Below are positions 13,126 to 20,986 of a stretch of DNA of 21,548 nucleotides, in pieces. How positions within the stretch are numbered: position 1 is the first letter of the stretch; each line of letters starts with the position of its first letter. The stretch lies in assembly GCA_018713005.1 (NCBI GenBank), contig DVFX01000046.1, positions 1 through 21,548 on the forward strand, read 5' to 3'. The position numbers and the translations under genes were made by a program. Below the pieces are notes generated by a model that saw only the letters and a list, made by a program, of their open reading frames with translations, was not told the DNA's origin and searched no databases. Source of the DNA: Scatomorpha gallistercoris. GTDB taxonomy: Bacteria; Bacillota; Clostridia; Oscillospirales; Oscillospiraceae.

Positions 13126-13144
13126 TGACATTCACTAAATGTCA
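13126..13144. promoter_or_regulatory. 19-bp palindromic operator candidate, site 2
   Basis: TGACA-N9-TGTCA again (TGACATTCACTAAATGTCA), 53 bp from site 1 and related to it in inverted orientation. It overlaps the likely -35 region of the XRE promoter and lies 31 nt upstream of the -35 of the ABC exporter promoter. Confidence 0.65.
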
Positions 13145-13175
13145 TAGTGGGAATAGAAATTTAACTATGATTCAC

Positions 13176-13204
13176 TTGCCAGGTATATACCGGCCGTGTA
13201 TAAT
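13176..13204 (+). promoter_or_regulatory. Sigma-A-type promoter of the ABC exporter operon
   Basis: TTGCCA (13176-13181), a 17-nt spacer and a perfect TATAAT (13199-13204), with a predicted start near 13211. This leaves a leader of about 29 nt that includes the GGAGG site before the ATG at 13240. Confidence 0.75.
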
Positions 13205-13239
13205 GAGTCTAGCCCCAAAACAGGACATTGGAGGTCAAC

Positions 13240-13950
13240 ATGGGTAAAGAACTGCTTCGCATAGAGCACGTCACAAAGAGCTACGGCAAGACCGTGGCCA
13301 ACCGCGACATCAGCTTCACGGTGAACGCGGGCGAGACGGCGGTGCTGCTCGGCCCCAACGGCGCGGGCAAGAGCACCATAATAAAATGTATCGCGGGCCT
13401 GCTCCGTTTCAAGGGCGGCATCTTCATCGACGGCGAGCCGAACAAGACGATAGAGGCCAAGCGCCGCCTGGGCTACATACCGGAGATGCCGGCGGTGTAC
13501 GAGCTGCTGACTGTGGCCGAGCACCTGGAGTTCATACGCAGGGCCTGGCGCATCGAGGACGACGGCTACGGCGAGGAGCTGCTCGAGCGGCTGGAGCTGG
13601 CGGACAAGCGCGACAAGCTGGGCCGGGAGCTCTCCAAGGGCATGCAGCAGAAACTGTCGATAGCCTGCGCCATGGTGCACAAGCCGGAGGTGCTCATCTT
13701 CGACGAGCCTCTGGTCGGCCTCGACCCGCACGCCATCAAGGAGCTCAAGAGCATATTCCGCGAGCTGCGCGCGGACGGGCGCGCCGTACTGATATCCACG
13801 CACATGATAGACTCTGTCGAGGACTACTGGGACGTGGCCCACATAATGATGAACGGCGAGTTCGCCGCTACGCGCAGGGCCTCCGAGACGGAGGGGCGCG
13901 ACCTCGAGGAGCTGTTCTTCGCCATAACCGAGGGCGGTGAAAAGGAATGA
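13240..13950 (+). CDS. ABC transporter ATP-binding protein
   Basis: The ATPase subunit of an export-type ABC system. The 236 residues contain Walker A GPNGAGKST (38-46), the Q-loop region Y-I-P-E-M-P (79-84), where the usual Gln is replaced by Glu, the signature LSKGMQQK (131-138), Walker B VLIFDEP (151-157), the D-loop L-V-G-L-D, and the switch His188 in ISTHM. The E in place of Q is common among drug and bacteriocin-type exporter ATPases of this kind. The ATG at 13240 is chosen because GGAGG lies 6 nt upstream; a TTG four codons earlier would overlap that site. It overlaps the permease gene by 4 nt (ATGA), so the two are made in fixed proportion. Confidence 0.95.
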   Translation: MGKELLRIEHVTKSYGKTVANRDISFTVNAGETAVLLGPNGAGKSTIIKCIAGLLRFKGGIFIDGEPNKTIEAKRRLGYIPEMPAVYELLTVAEHLEFIRRAWRIEDDGYGEELLERLELADKRDKLGRELSKGMQQKLSIACAMVHKPEVLIFDEPLVGLDPHAIKELKSIFRELRADGRAVLISTHMIDSVEDYWDVAHIMMNGEFAATRRASETEGRDLEELFFAITEGGEKE

Positions 13951-15500
13951 GCGCGCTCACCTATCTGACCCTCACTCAGCTGAAAAACCGCGTAAAGGGA
14001 GTTTTTCGCTCCCCTGCCAAGCTTATCTACGCCGTGATAATCGTGGCGCTGCTGGTGCTCGTCGTATTCGCCGGGAACATGGACGCCGGTGAAGGCGACG
14101 TGGGCACGCCGAATGCCCAGCTCGGGGCGATAATTATCGGTTACTTCGCGCTGATGTTCCTGATGACGGCCAACTCCGGTTTTTCCACAGGCATGAGCAT
14201 CTTCAAGATGGCCGACGTGAACTTCCTCTTCGTCGGACCGTTCAAGAGCGTGCGCGTGCTGTTCCACGGCATGTTCAACCAGATGGCGACGGCGCTCATC
14301 ATGGCGGTCGTGATACTTTTCCAGTACGGCTGGATGCACGGCTCTTACGGCGTCGGCGCGCTGGAGATGGTCTTCGTCATGGCGGGATATTCGCTGACCG
14401 TGTTCACCGCGCAGATAACCGCGATGGTCATCTACGCCTTCAGCTCGGGGCGCCCCGGGGTGCGCAAGGCGCTGCGCGCGGTCTACGTCGTGGTTTGTAT
14501 CGCCTGGGCGGCGTACATCGGATACCGCGCGCTCGGCGCGCAGAGCGTGTTGGACGGAATCTGCGGCGCAGTGGCCGACCCGATAGGCCGTCTTTTCCCC
14601 GTCGCGGGATGGCTCGGCGGGGCCTGCTATGAGGCCGTGCTGGGCAATTATCAGACCGCACTATTCCTGCTCGCAGTCTGGGCGGTGTTCACCGCCGCGC
14701 TGATAATACTCATGGCTCGCGCCGACCAGGACTTCTACGAGGACGTGCTGCAGAGCACCGAGACTACCTTCGCCGCCCAGGCGGCGGCCAAGGAGGGCCG
14801 TGTGAGCGAGATCGCGCCGAAAAACGTCAGCGTCGGCAAGACCGGCCTCGGCGGCGGCTGGGGCGCGAGCGCCTTCTGGTACAAGCACCGCATCGAGAAC
14901 CGCCGCAGCCGCAAATGGCTGCTGAGCGGCATGGAGATAGTGTTCATCTGCGTGAACCTCGGCTTCGCGTTCTTCATGCGCGACTCGGGCATAGTCGCGC
15001 CGCTGGCCTTCGCGGCCTACATGATGTTCTTCTTCGTCGCCATAGGCAGGCTGCTGAAGGAAATGACAAAGCCCTACGTCTACCTCGTGCCGGAGCCGCC
15101 GACAAAGAAGCTGCTGTGGTGCCTGCGCGAGAGCGCCGCGGGTTACGCCACCAGCGCCGTGCTGAGCTTTGTGCCCATGATATTTTATGTGGACGCCCCT
15201 GCGGCCAGCATACTCGCCGCCGGAGTCGCGTACTTCACCTACGCCTACCTCTTTACGGCGGGCAACCTCGTCACCGAGCGCGTCTTTGGCTCCGTGACGG
15301 TGAAGGCGCTCATCTTCCTCTTCTACTTCATCGTACTCATTATCATGGCGGCGCCGGGCGTCGCGGCGGCAATCTTCGCGGGCATGGTAATGCCCGAGTG
15401 GTGCGCGCTGCTCGTCCTCGCCGCGGTGAACGTGCTGGTTGCCCTTCTGGGCATATTCGCCTGCCGAAACATACTCGCCAGCGCCGAATTGAACAACTGA
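13947..15500 (+). CDS. ABC exporter permease (putative ABC exporter domain)
   Basis: A 517-residue membrane protein with about ten spans, starting at a short cytoplasmic helix (SALTYLTLTQLKNR) before span 1 (about 27-43). A central cytoplasmic region (about 255-325, with Y-E-D-V-L-Q-S-T-E) separates two span groups. This layout fits the large Clostridial putative ABC exporter family. The exported substrate is not evident and no peptide precursor or immunity gene is next to it. The gene follows its ATPase with an ATGA overlap and ends just before a terminator at 15510. Confidence 0.85.
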   Translation: MSALTYLTLTQLKNRVKGVFRSPAKLIYAVIIVALLVLVVFAGNMDAGEGDVGTPNAQLGAIIIGYFALMFLMTANSGFSTGMSIFKMADVNFLFVGPFKSVRVLFHGMFNQMATALIMAVVILFQYGWMHGSYGVGALEMVFVMAGYSLTVFTAQITAMVIYAFSSGRPGVRKALRAVYVVVCIAWAAYIGYRALGAQSVLDGICGAVADPIGRLFPVAGWLGGACYEAVLGNYQTALFLLAVWAVFTAALIILMARADQDFYEDVLQSTETTFAAQAAAKEGRVSEIAPKNVSVGKTGLGGGWGASAFWYKHRIENRRSRKWLLSGMEIVFICVNLGFAFFMRDSGIVAPLAFAAYMMFFFVAIGRLLKEMTKPYVYLVPEPPTKKLLWCLRESAAGYATSAVLSFVPMIFYVDAPAASILAAGVAYFTYAYLFTAGNLVTERVFGSVTVKALIFLFYFIVLIIMAAPGVAAAIFAGMVMPEWCALLVLAAVNVLVALLGIFACRNILASAELNN

Positions 15501-15509
15501 TGCGCAAAA

Positions 15510-15534
15510 GGCCCGCAGCGTCGAACTGCGGGCC
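15510..15534 (+). terminator. Intrinsic terminator after the ABC exporter operon
   Basis: A perfect 9-bp stem GGCCCGCAG (15510-15518) / CTGCGGGCC (15526-15534) with a 7-nt loop, followed by GTATTTATAT, lies 10 nt after the permease stop codon. Confidence 0.75.
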
Positions 15535-15680
15535 GTATTTATATGGAACGCGGCAGGCGGACGCGACGGCGATTTTTATGCCTTCGGCAGGAAAAGACGT
15601 CATACGTCCACTCCCTTGAGCGTCTTTTCAGGGTCTAACCCCCCGGTTTCGGCCCTGTCTTTATAATTCAAGCAAAACAA

Positions 15681-15718
15681 ACGTCGTGGCAAGCGCGATA
15701 CTGCGCTTGCCACGACGT
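15681..15718 (-). terminator. Perfect 16-bp hairpin, terminator of the MFS operon
   Basis: ACGTCGTGGCAAGCGC (15681-15696) and its exact complement (15703-15718) enclose a 6-nt loop. Read on the minus strand it is followed by TTTGTTTTGCTT, a good T-rich tract. It lies 21 nt beyond the stop of the gene at 15740, so it most likely ends the MFS transcript. Confidence 0.8.
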
Positions 15719-15739
15719 GCCTTCACAGCCGTATTTTGC

Positions 15740-16075
15740 TTATTCCTCGACGTCATGGATGCCGTCGTCGTCGGGGTCCTCGTCTATCATTTTCCTGAGG
15801 GACTCAAGGCGGGCGGCGACTTCAGCAGAGGGTTCCGCGATGCGCTTTTGCATCTCTTCGAGCATATATCCGGAGCCGCGAAGCATCGTATAAGTCGCGC
15901 TGCGCTGCTTGCCGTAGCTGCGCAGCGCCTCGAGATTGAGATTTACAAGCTCGAGCTCCGCTTCGACGCTCTCCATGAAGTCCTCGTATTTGCCGAGTTC
16001 CGCAATGATTTCTTCAAGTGTGCGCTCGCCGGCGTCGTATCCGCCGTTTTCAAGGCGCTTTGTCAGTCTTTCCAT
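15740..16075 (-). CDS. Small helical/coiled-coil protein of unknown function
   Basis: A 111-residue charged protein starting MERLTKRLENGGYDAGERTL, with heptad-like helices over about residues 20-100 and an acidic tail (IDEDPDDDGIHDVEE). The opening resembles small hypothetical proteins I have seen in Clostridia and their phages, but I can give no function. It has no membrane span or cysteine. GGAGG lies upstream of the ATG at 16073-16075. It follows the MFS gene after 9 nt in the same operon, so it may be a soluble accessory to the transporter, or simply cotranscribed. Confidence 0.75.
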   Translation of the reverse strand: MERLTKRLENGGYDAGERTLEEIIAELGKYEDFMESVEAELELVNLNLEALRSYGKQRSATYTMLRGSGYMLEEMQKRIAEPSAEVAARLESLRKMIDEDPDDDGIHDVEE

Positions 16076-16084
16076 ATGTCCTCC

Positions 16085-17584
16085 TTATGTCGGCTTGTTG
16101 TCGCCGTGCTTCACAAACAGCATGGTCACGAAGGCCAGCAGCACAAAAATCGCGCCGTAGGGGAAGAGCGTGGTCATACCCAGGGTGTCCATCAGGAAGC
16201 CGGAGACTATGGGCGTAAGCGTCTGTGCGGCCATGCTGGCGGTGTAATAAAAGCCTGTGTACTTGCCCACGTCTCCGCCGCGGCTGAGCTCCACGACCAT
16301 GGGATAGCTGTTGACGTTTATTGTCGCCCAGCCGATACCGGCCGTGGCGAAGAGCAGGTTCATCAGCATCACGGGGCTGCCCGCGCGGATAAAGCTCGCG
16401 GCCAGGAAGCTGCCGCCCAATATCACGATGCCGATGAGTATGGTCTTTTTGCGGCCAATCCTGCTGGCCAGGGCGCCGACAGGTATGTAGGCGACGATGG
16501 CCGCACCGGTGGCTATCATCAGCGTCAGGTTGTAGTCGAGGTCGAGCACGCTCGAGGCGTAGACCGCGTACTTGCTGGTCACGGCGTTATAGCCGAAGAA
16601 CCAGAACACCACGCTCATAAGTATGAGGATGAGGCTCCTGAACTCGCCCTTCGAGAGGCTGCGGTCGCCGCTGTTGGGGTCTGTGTCCTCCTCGGTGGCG
16701 ATGCCGTAGCGGTGCGACTCCTCGTGCATTTCCCGGACGAGCTGCGGCTCCTTGACCTTCCACAGGAAGAGCACGAGCGAGACGAGCATCAGCGCGCTGA
16801 CCGCCGCGAAGAAGAAGGTGTAGCTCATCAGGGCGTTTTCCGCCCTTCCGGTGCCGAACGCCGCACCGAGGCCCAGGACGATTATGCCGCCCGCCGCACC
16901 CATGAGGTTGATGACGGCGTTGGCCTTGCTCCGAAGCGGTTTTATCGTCACGTCCGGCATGAGCGCAACCGCTGGTGAGCGGAAGGTCGCCATGCTTATG
17001 AGCACCAGGAGCAGCACGGCCACAAAGAAGATGAGCGGTCCGTGGTTGTTTGCCGTCGCCTCGGCGGCGTAGACCTGGCGCGCCGGTACGACGTAGTTTG
17101 TGTAGTCGGGGTTTGCGCTGCCGTCCGGCTCCGTCATCTCGATGGCGGCGAATTGCTCGCGCGTGAACTCCTCCTGTACCTCAAACTCCACGCCGTCGGG
17201 GGTGGCGGCGGTCAAGTCCGCGTCCCAGAGCGTCTCCTGCGCCGTGGGGTTGTCGATGGCGACCGGCTCGAGCGCGCGCAGCTGCAAATCGTCCGCAAAG
17301 CTGAGCACGACGAAGAGCACAGCGGCGCAGACGGTGCCCGCGATTATGAAAGGCGTGCGGCGTCCGCGCCTGCTCCTGCACTTGTCCGAGAGCGTACCGA
17401 AGAGCGGCAGCATGAAGAGCGCGAGCACGTTGTCCGCCGCCATGATGACGCCCGACAGGCTCTGCGACATGCCGAACTTGTCCGTAAGTATCTTGGGTAT
17501 TATAGTGTCGTAGGCCTGCCAGAAAGCGCTTATCAGGAAGAAGGCGAAGCCGACGAAAACAGTCTTTTTGTAGTTGAGTTTCAT
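16085..17584 (-). CDS. MFS transporter (GPH/sucrose-transporter-like) with large extracellular loop
   Basis: A 499-residue transporter of about 12 spans. The loop between spans 2 and 3 has the MFS motif A form G-T-L-S-D-K-C-R-S-R-R-G-R-R-T-P (about 62-77), and I-G-R-K-K-T repeats it in the second half (about 390). This combination is typical of sugar/cation symporters of the SLC45/GPH kind. An insert of about 85 residues (roughly 97-182), acidic and with few hydrophobic runs, lies between spans 3 and 4, on the outside by topology. The substrate is unknown. The ATG at 17582-17584 follows GGGGGGAG. It is divergent from the GDPD gene and has its own promoter (17613-17641). Confidence 0.9.
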   Translation of the reverse strand: MKLNYKKTVFVGFAFFLISAFWQAYDTIIPKILTDKFGMSQSLSGVIMAADNVLALFMLPLFGTLSDKCRSRRGRRTPFIIAGTVCAAVLFVVLSFADDLQLRALEPVAIDNPTAQETLWDADLTAATPDGVEFEVQEEFTREQFAAIEMTEPDGSANPDYTNYVVPARQVYAAEATANNHGPLIFFVAVLLLVLISMATFRSPAVALMPDVTIKPLRSKANAVINLMGAAGGIIVLGLGAAFGTGRAENALMSYTFFFAAVSALMLVSLVLFLWKVKEPQLVREMHEESHRYGIATEEDTDPNSGDRSLSKGEFRSLILILMSVVFWFFGYNAVTSKYAVYASSVLDLDYNLTLMIATGAAIVAYIPVGALASRIGRKKTILIGIVILGGSFLAASFIRAGSPVMLMNLLFATAGIGWATINVNSYPMVVELSRGGDVGKYTGFYYTASMAAQTLTPIVSGFLMDTLGMTTLFPYGAIFVLLAFVTMLFVKHGDNKPT

Positions 17585-17612
17585 TTTCTCCCCCCATGCA
17601 GGTTATAGGAAA

Positions 17613-17641
17613 ATTTTAAACCATTTCACCCGGCAATTCAA
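17613..17641 (-). promoter_or_regulatory. Sigma-A-type promoter of the MFS operon
   Basis: On the minus strand TTGAAT (17636-17641), a 17-nt spacer and TAAAAT (17613-17618), with a predicted start near 17606, about 22 nt before the ATG. Confidence 0.65.
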
Positions 17642-17682
17642 CCAAAATCTGCGTAAAGGGCTTGCGGACACAAAAAGTTGAT

Positions 17683-17711
17683 TTGACGCGGGGGCGGGCG
17701 TGGGGTAGAAT
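17683..17711 (+). promoter_or_regulatory. Sigma-A-type promoter of the GDPD gene
   Basis: TTGACG (17683-17688), a 17-nt spacer and TAGAAT (17706-17711), with a predicted start near 17718. It points away from the MFS promoter, with 41 bp between the two -35 boxes. Confidence 0.7.
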
Positions 17712-17741
17712 GATATTGTCACGAACAAGGAGGTGCCTCCA

Positions 17742-18578
17742 ATGGGTTTGAACAGACCGGCCAAGGCCGGGCTTATAGCCGCCGGCGCGCTCGCTGCCGC
17801 CGCCGGAATAACGGCTTTCCTCGTCGCTCCGGGTAAGCGCGACGCCGGGCAGCGCGCGCCCTTTATGGGCCGCAACTTTGCCCACCGCGGCCTGCACCGC
17901 ATAGACAAAAGCGTGCCGGAGAACTCGATTCCAGCCTTTGAGCACGCCGCGCGCATAGGCTATGGCATAGAGCTGGACGTACACATCACCGCCGACGGCG
18001 AGCTCGTGGTGTTCCACGACGACGAACTGAAGCGCGTCTGCGGCGTCGAGGGCCGCCTGGAGGATTTCACCCTCGGGCAGCTGCGCGCTCTCAGGCTCTG
18101 CGGCACGGATAACGCCATCCCGACCCTGCCGGAAGTCCTCGCCGCCGTCTCCGGACGCAGCCCGCTGATAGTCGAGCTCAAGCGCGGCCACGCCAACCGT
18201 GAGCTCTGCCGCAAGGTCTACGAGGTCATGCAGACATATTCGGGCCCCTGGTGCATAGAGAGCTTCGACCCGCGCATCGTGCTCTGGTTCCGCATCCACG
18301 CCCCCGAGGTGCTGCGAGGCCAGCTCTCGGCCAGGTACTCAAGCCTGCGCTCGTCCCTCGGCAAGTTCAGCGCCTTCGCGCTCAGCCGCTGCCTTACCAA
18401 TTTTATCACGCGCCCGCACTTCATAGCCTACGAGATAGGGCGCAAGCCCCTCACAGTGAAGCTCGGAGAGCTGATGGGCGCAATGAAGGTCGCCTGGACC
18501 AGCCTTGAGTGGAAAACCGAAGACAAAAACGACGCCGTCATCTTCCAGTTTTACCGTCCGCGGGTGAAGTACAAATAA
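17742..18578 (+). CDS. Membrane-anchored glycerophosphodiester phosphodiesterase
   Basis: Cleaves glycerophosphodiesters into an alcohol and glycerol 3-phosphate, in phospholipid turnover. The 278 residues have an N-terminal membrane span (about 10-29) and a TIM-barrel GDPD domain: N-F-A-H-R-G (45-50), P-E-N-S-I-P-A-F-E (59-67), I-E-L-D-V-H (76-81) and F-H-D-D (91-94). The catalytic His pair is His48 and His92. It ends at Y-R-P-R-V-K-Y-K. One span puts the enzyme domain either inside or outside; the KRPGK-type charges next to the span do not decide it. The ATG at 17742 has AGGAGG 8 nt upstream. A GTG 9 nt earlier overlaps that site and is not used. It appears monocistronic, with a hairpin at 18581. 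Confidence 0.92.
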   Translation: MGLNRPAKAGLIAAGALAAAAGITAFLVAPGKRDAGQRAPFMGRNFAHRGLHRIDKSVPENSIPAFEHAARIGYGIELDVHITADGELVVFHDDELKRVCGVEGRLEDFTLGQLRALRLCGTDNAIPTLPEVLAAVSGRSPLIVELKRGHANRELCRKVYEVMQTYSGPWCIESFDPRIVLWFRIHAPEVLRGQLSARYSSLRSSLGKFSAFALSRCLTNFITRPHFIAYEIGRKPLTVKLGELMGAMKVAWTSLEWKTEDKNDAVIFQFYRPRVKYK

Positions 18579-18580
18579 CG

Positions 18581-18611
18581 CAGATAGCCCCGCGTCCCGC
18601 GGGGCTATCTG
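18581..18611 (+). terminator. Perfect 14-bp hairpin after the GDPD gene
   Basis: CAGATAGCCCCGCG (18581-18594) and CGCGGGGCTATCTG (18598-18611) enclose a TCC loop and begin 3 nt after the GDPD stop. No T tract follows, so it may work as a processing or mRNA 3'-end stabilising hairpin rather than a classic terminator. Confidence 0.6.
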
Positions 18612-18623
18612 ACTGAGCGCAGC

Positions 18624-18652
18624 TTGACAGCGCAGCATCTTTATAGTATATT
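18624..18652 (+). promoter_or_regulatory. Sigma-A-type promoter of psuK-psuG
   Basis: TTGACA (18624-18629), a 17-nt spacer and TATATT (18647-18652) predict a start near 18659. A GAGGAGGGACAGG ribosome site then precedes the ATG at 18677. Confidence 0.8.
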
Positions 18653-18676
18653 TAATTTTTCCGAGGAGGGACAGGA

Positions 18677-19603
18677 ATGTATGTACTTGGCATAGGCGCA
18701 GCAAACGTCGACGTGCACGGCATGAGCCGTGCGGCGATAGTGATGCGCGATTCCAACCCCGGTCATCTGCGCACGAGCGCCGGAGGTGTGACCCGCAACA
18801 TAATGGAGAACCTCGCCCGCCTGGGCGTTGACGCCCGTATGGTGTCCGCCCAGGGCGACGACCTGTTCGGCGAATATGTGCGCAGCGAAAGCGAGAAGGC
18901 GGGTCTGGATATGTCGGAGTGCCTGGTCCTCCCCGGCGTAAACTCCAGCAGCTACGTCTCCATCCTGGACGAGAGGGCGGACATGCTCGTGGCCATGTCG
19001 GATATGAGCGTGCTGGAGCATATCACGCCCGACTTCGTAAGCACCAAGCGCTCCCTGATTCGCGGCGCGGCGGCGGTAATCTGCGACCCCTGCCTGCCCG
19101 AGGAGACGCTGGTGCGCATCCTGGACGAGGCGGACGGCGTACCCGTGATGCTCGACCCGGTGAGCACGGCCTACGCACACCGGGTGACCGCTATTGCCGG
19201 GCGCTTCTACGCGCTGAAGCCCAACCGCATGGAGCTGGCCATACTCGCCGGAATGGATACGGACACTGACGAGGGCATAGAGCGCGCCGCCGCCGGGCTC
19301 ATCGGCCGCGGCACCAAATGTGTAGCCGTCTCCCTCGGCGAGCGCGGCTGCTATTACGCCGACGCCAAGGGCAGCCGCTTCTACCGCGCCCTGCGCCCCG
19401 TTAGCGAGATGCGCAACGCCACCGGCGCGGGCGACGCCTTCCTCGCCGGGCTGGTTTACGGTTTCGTGCACGGCTATGAGCCGCCGCATGCCGTGGACTG
19501 CGCCCTGGCCGCCGGGCTGCTTGCCGTGGAGAGCGACCTCACCATAAACCCGGACATGAGCGCAGAGCGCCTGCGCCTTGCCATACAGGAACATCAACCT
19601 TGA
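18677..19603 (+). CDS. psuK: Pseudouridine kinase (PfkB family)
   Basis: Phosphorylates pseudouridine to its 5'-phosphate with ATP. The 308 residues form a ribokinase-like fold: V-L-G-I-G-A-A-N-V-D (3-12) opens it, G-G-V-T-R-N-I-M-E-N-L-A-R-L-G is the substrate region (about 35-50), and N-A-T-G-A-G-D-A-F-L-A-G (247-258) has the anion hole and catalytic Asp253. PfkB sequence alone cannot fix the substrate. The call rests on its partner psuG 30 nt downstream. The ATG follows a strong GAGGAGG. Isoleucine codons are ATA and ATC in similar numbers, unlike psuG. Confidence 0.9.
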   Translation: MYVLGIGAANVDVHGMSRAAIVMRDSNPGHLRTSAGGVTRNIMENLARLGVDARMVSAQGDDLFGEYVRSESEKAGLDMSECLVLPGVNSSSYVSILDERADMLVAMSDMSVLEHITPDFVSTKRSLIRGAAAVICDPCLPEETLVRILDEADGVPVMLDPVSTAYAHRVTAIAGRFYALKPNRMELAILAGMDTDTDEGIERAAAGLIGRGTKCVAVSLGERGCYYADAKGSRFYRALRPVSEMRNATGAGDAFLAGLVYGFVHGYEPPHAVDCALAAGLLAVESDLTINPDMSAERLRLAIQEHQP

Positions 19604-19633
19604 CGTATATAATTATAAGGAGTGCATTTCAAG

Positions 19634-20542
19634 ATGAATCTCGAAAAGTACCTGGATATCCAGCCTGAAATTAAGGCCGCCCTCGACGCCGGGAAGCCCG
19701 TTGTGGCCCTTGAGAGCACCATACTCAGCCACGGCATGCCCTATCCGGAGAACCTCGGCTTTGCCGCAAAGGTGGAGCAGGTCGTCCGCGACAACGGAGC
19801 CGTCCCCGCCACCATGGCCATCATCGGCGGCAAGCTCAAAGTTGGCCTGAATGAGGCCGACCTCAAGGTCATGTGCGAGGCCCGCAACGTCGGCAAGGTC
19901 TCCCGCCGCGACGTCCCTGTTTACATCGCCAACGGCCACACCGGCGCGACCACCGTCGCCACCACGATGCTGATGGCCGAAATGGCCGGCATCCGCGTCT
20001 TTGCCACCGGCGGCATCGGCGGCGTACACCGCGGCGGCGAGGTCACCATGGACATCAGCGCAGATTTGCAGGAGCTCGCGCACACCTCCGTCGCCGTCGT
20101 CTGCGCCGGCGCCAAGCAGATTCTCGACATCGGCCGCACCCTCGAGTACCTCGAGACCATGGGCGTCCCCGTCCTGGGCATGGGTACCGACGAGTTCCCG
20201 GCCTTCTACTGCCGCAGGAGCGGCCACAAGCTCGACTACGCCGTCTCCGGCCCCGCCGAGGCCGCGGCCATCCTCAACGCCAAGTGGGAGATGGGCCTCA
20301 AGGGCGGCGTGCTCATCGCCAATCCCATCCCCGAGGAGTACGGCCTCGACTTTGACGAGATGGAGGGCGTGATACAGAAGGCCCTCGCCGCAGCCGACGA
20401 AGCCGGCGTCCACGGCAAGGACATCACCCCCTTCCTGCTCGCCAAGGTCAAGGACCTCACCGGCGGCGAGAGCCTCGCCAGCAACATCCAGCTCGCTCTC
20501 AACAACGCCAAGTGCGCCGCCCAGATTGCGGCCGCGATGTAA
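19634..20542 (+). CDS. psuG: Pseudouridine-5'-phosphate glycosidase
   Basis: Splits the carbon-carbon glycosidic bond of pseudouridine 5'-phosphate into uracil and ribose 5-phosphate. The 302 residues match the IndA/PsuG family along their length: VVALESTILSHGMPYP, PATMAIIGGK, VFATGGIGGVHRGGE and VVCAGAKQILDIGRTLEYLE. By local context Glu27, Lys88, Asp144 and Lys161 correspond to the active-site residues Glu31, Lys93, Asp149 and Lys166 that I recall for E. coli PsuG. The ATG at 19634 is chosen because AAGGAG lies 11 nt upstream. A GTG 12 nt earlier touches that site. It forms an operon with psuK and ends 12 nt before a strong terminator. It uses ATC much more than its neighbours. Confidence 0.96.
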   Translation: MNLEKYLDIQPEIKAALDAGKPVVALESTILSHGMPYPENLGFAAKVEQVVRDNGAVPATMAIIGGKLKVGLNEADLKVMCEARNVGKVSRRDVPVYIANGHTGATTVATTMLMAEMAGIRVFATGGIGGVHRGGEVTMDISADLQELAHTSVAVVCAGAKQILDIGRTLEYLETMGVPVLGMGTDEFPAFYCRRSGHKLDYAVSGPAEAAAILNAKWEMGLKGGVLIANPIPEEYGLDFDEMEGVIQKALAAADEAGVHGKDITPFLLAKVKDLTGGESLASNIQLALNNAKCAAQIAAAM

Positions 20543-20554
20543 TAACACGCAGAC

Positions 20555-20582
20555 AAAAGACGCGCCTCACGGCGCGTCTTTT
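20555..20582 (+). terminator. Intrinsic terminator after psuG, partly bidirectional
   Basis: A 12-bp stem AAAAGACGCGCC (20555-20566) / GGCGCGTCTTTT (20571-20582) with a 4-nt loop, followed by TATATTTTC. The right arm touches the stop codon of the convergent membrane protein gene (20582), so it may end both transcripts. Confidence 0.85.
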
Positions 20583-20986
20583 TATATTTTCTTCTCTATT
20601 ATATTGCTTGCAACGACGAGTATCACCGGCTGGAGAAGCAGTATCGCGCCGGTGATTATGGCCGGGAGCGTGTAGTCCAGGATGATGAACGCCACCGTCG
20701 CGGCGCTGAGCAGCAGCCAGTCTATGCCGCAGGTGAGATAGCCCGCGCGGTATTTTATCTGCACGTTGCGCTCGTCCTCGACCTCGATTTCAAAGTCGGG
20801 GTCCTTCTTCACCTGCTTGTCGTACCAGAGCTGCGTGTAGCTCACGCCGAAGATGGCGCCGAAGGCGCAGGAGAGCCCGATGTCCGCCATCCTCGGGAAA
20901 TCGGCAAACGCTATCAGCAGCAGGATAACGGCGCAGACGGCATATCCCAAGTACCACAGCTTCGTCTTATTCGTCGCTTTCTTCAT
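20582..20986 (-). CDS. DERN-motif membrane protein (DUF2178-like)
   Basis: A 134-residue protein with four predicted spans: two at residues about 11-28 and 34-50, a cytoplasmic segment, then two at about 88-105 and 107-127. The middle segment Y-D-K-Q-V-K-K-D-P-D-F-E-I-E-V-E-D-E-R-N has the E-D-E-R-N motif typical of this family of small membrane proteins of unknown function found next to XRE regulators. GGAGGTG lies 8 nt upstream of the ATG at 20984-20986. It overlaps the XRE gene by 20 nt, so translation is likely coupled. The pairing suggests the regulator controls or is modulated by the membrane protein. That is a known neighbourhood, but the mechanism is not readable. Confidence 0.82.
   Translation of the reverse strand: MKKATNKTKLWYLGYAVCAVILLLIAFADFPRMADIGLSCAFGAIFGVSYTQLWYDKQVKKDPDFEIEVEDERNVQIKYRAGYLTCGIDWLLLSAATVAFIILDYTLPAIITGAILLLQPVILVVASNIIEKKI

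Noticed and set aside
15686..16978. 430-codon open frame on the plus strand antisense to the MFS gene
   Set aside because: The His/Arg/Ala-rich composition is a shadow of the MFS coding strand, it crosses the 15681-15718 terminator, and the MFS reading is clear.
19613..20548. 311-codon open frame antisense to psuG
   Set aside because: Shadow frame of a confidently identified gene, with no ribosome site.
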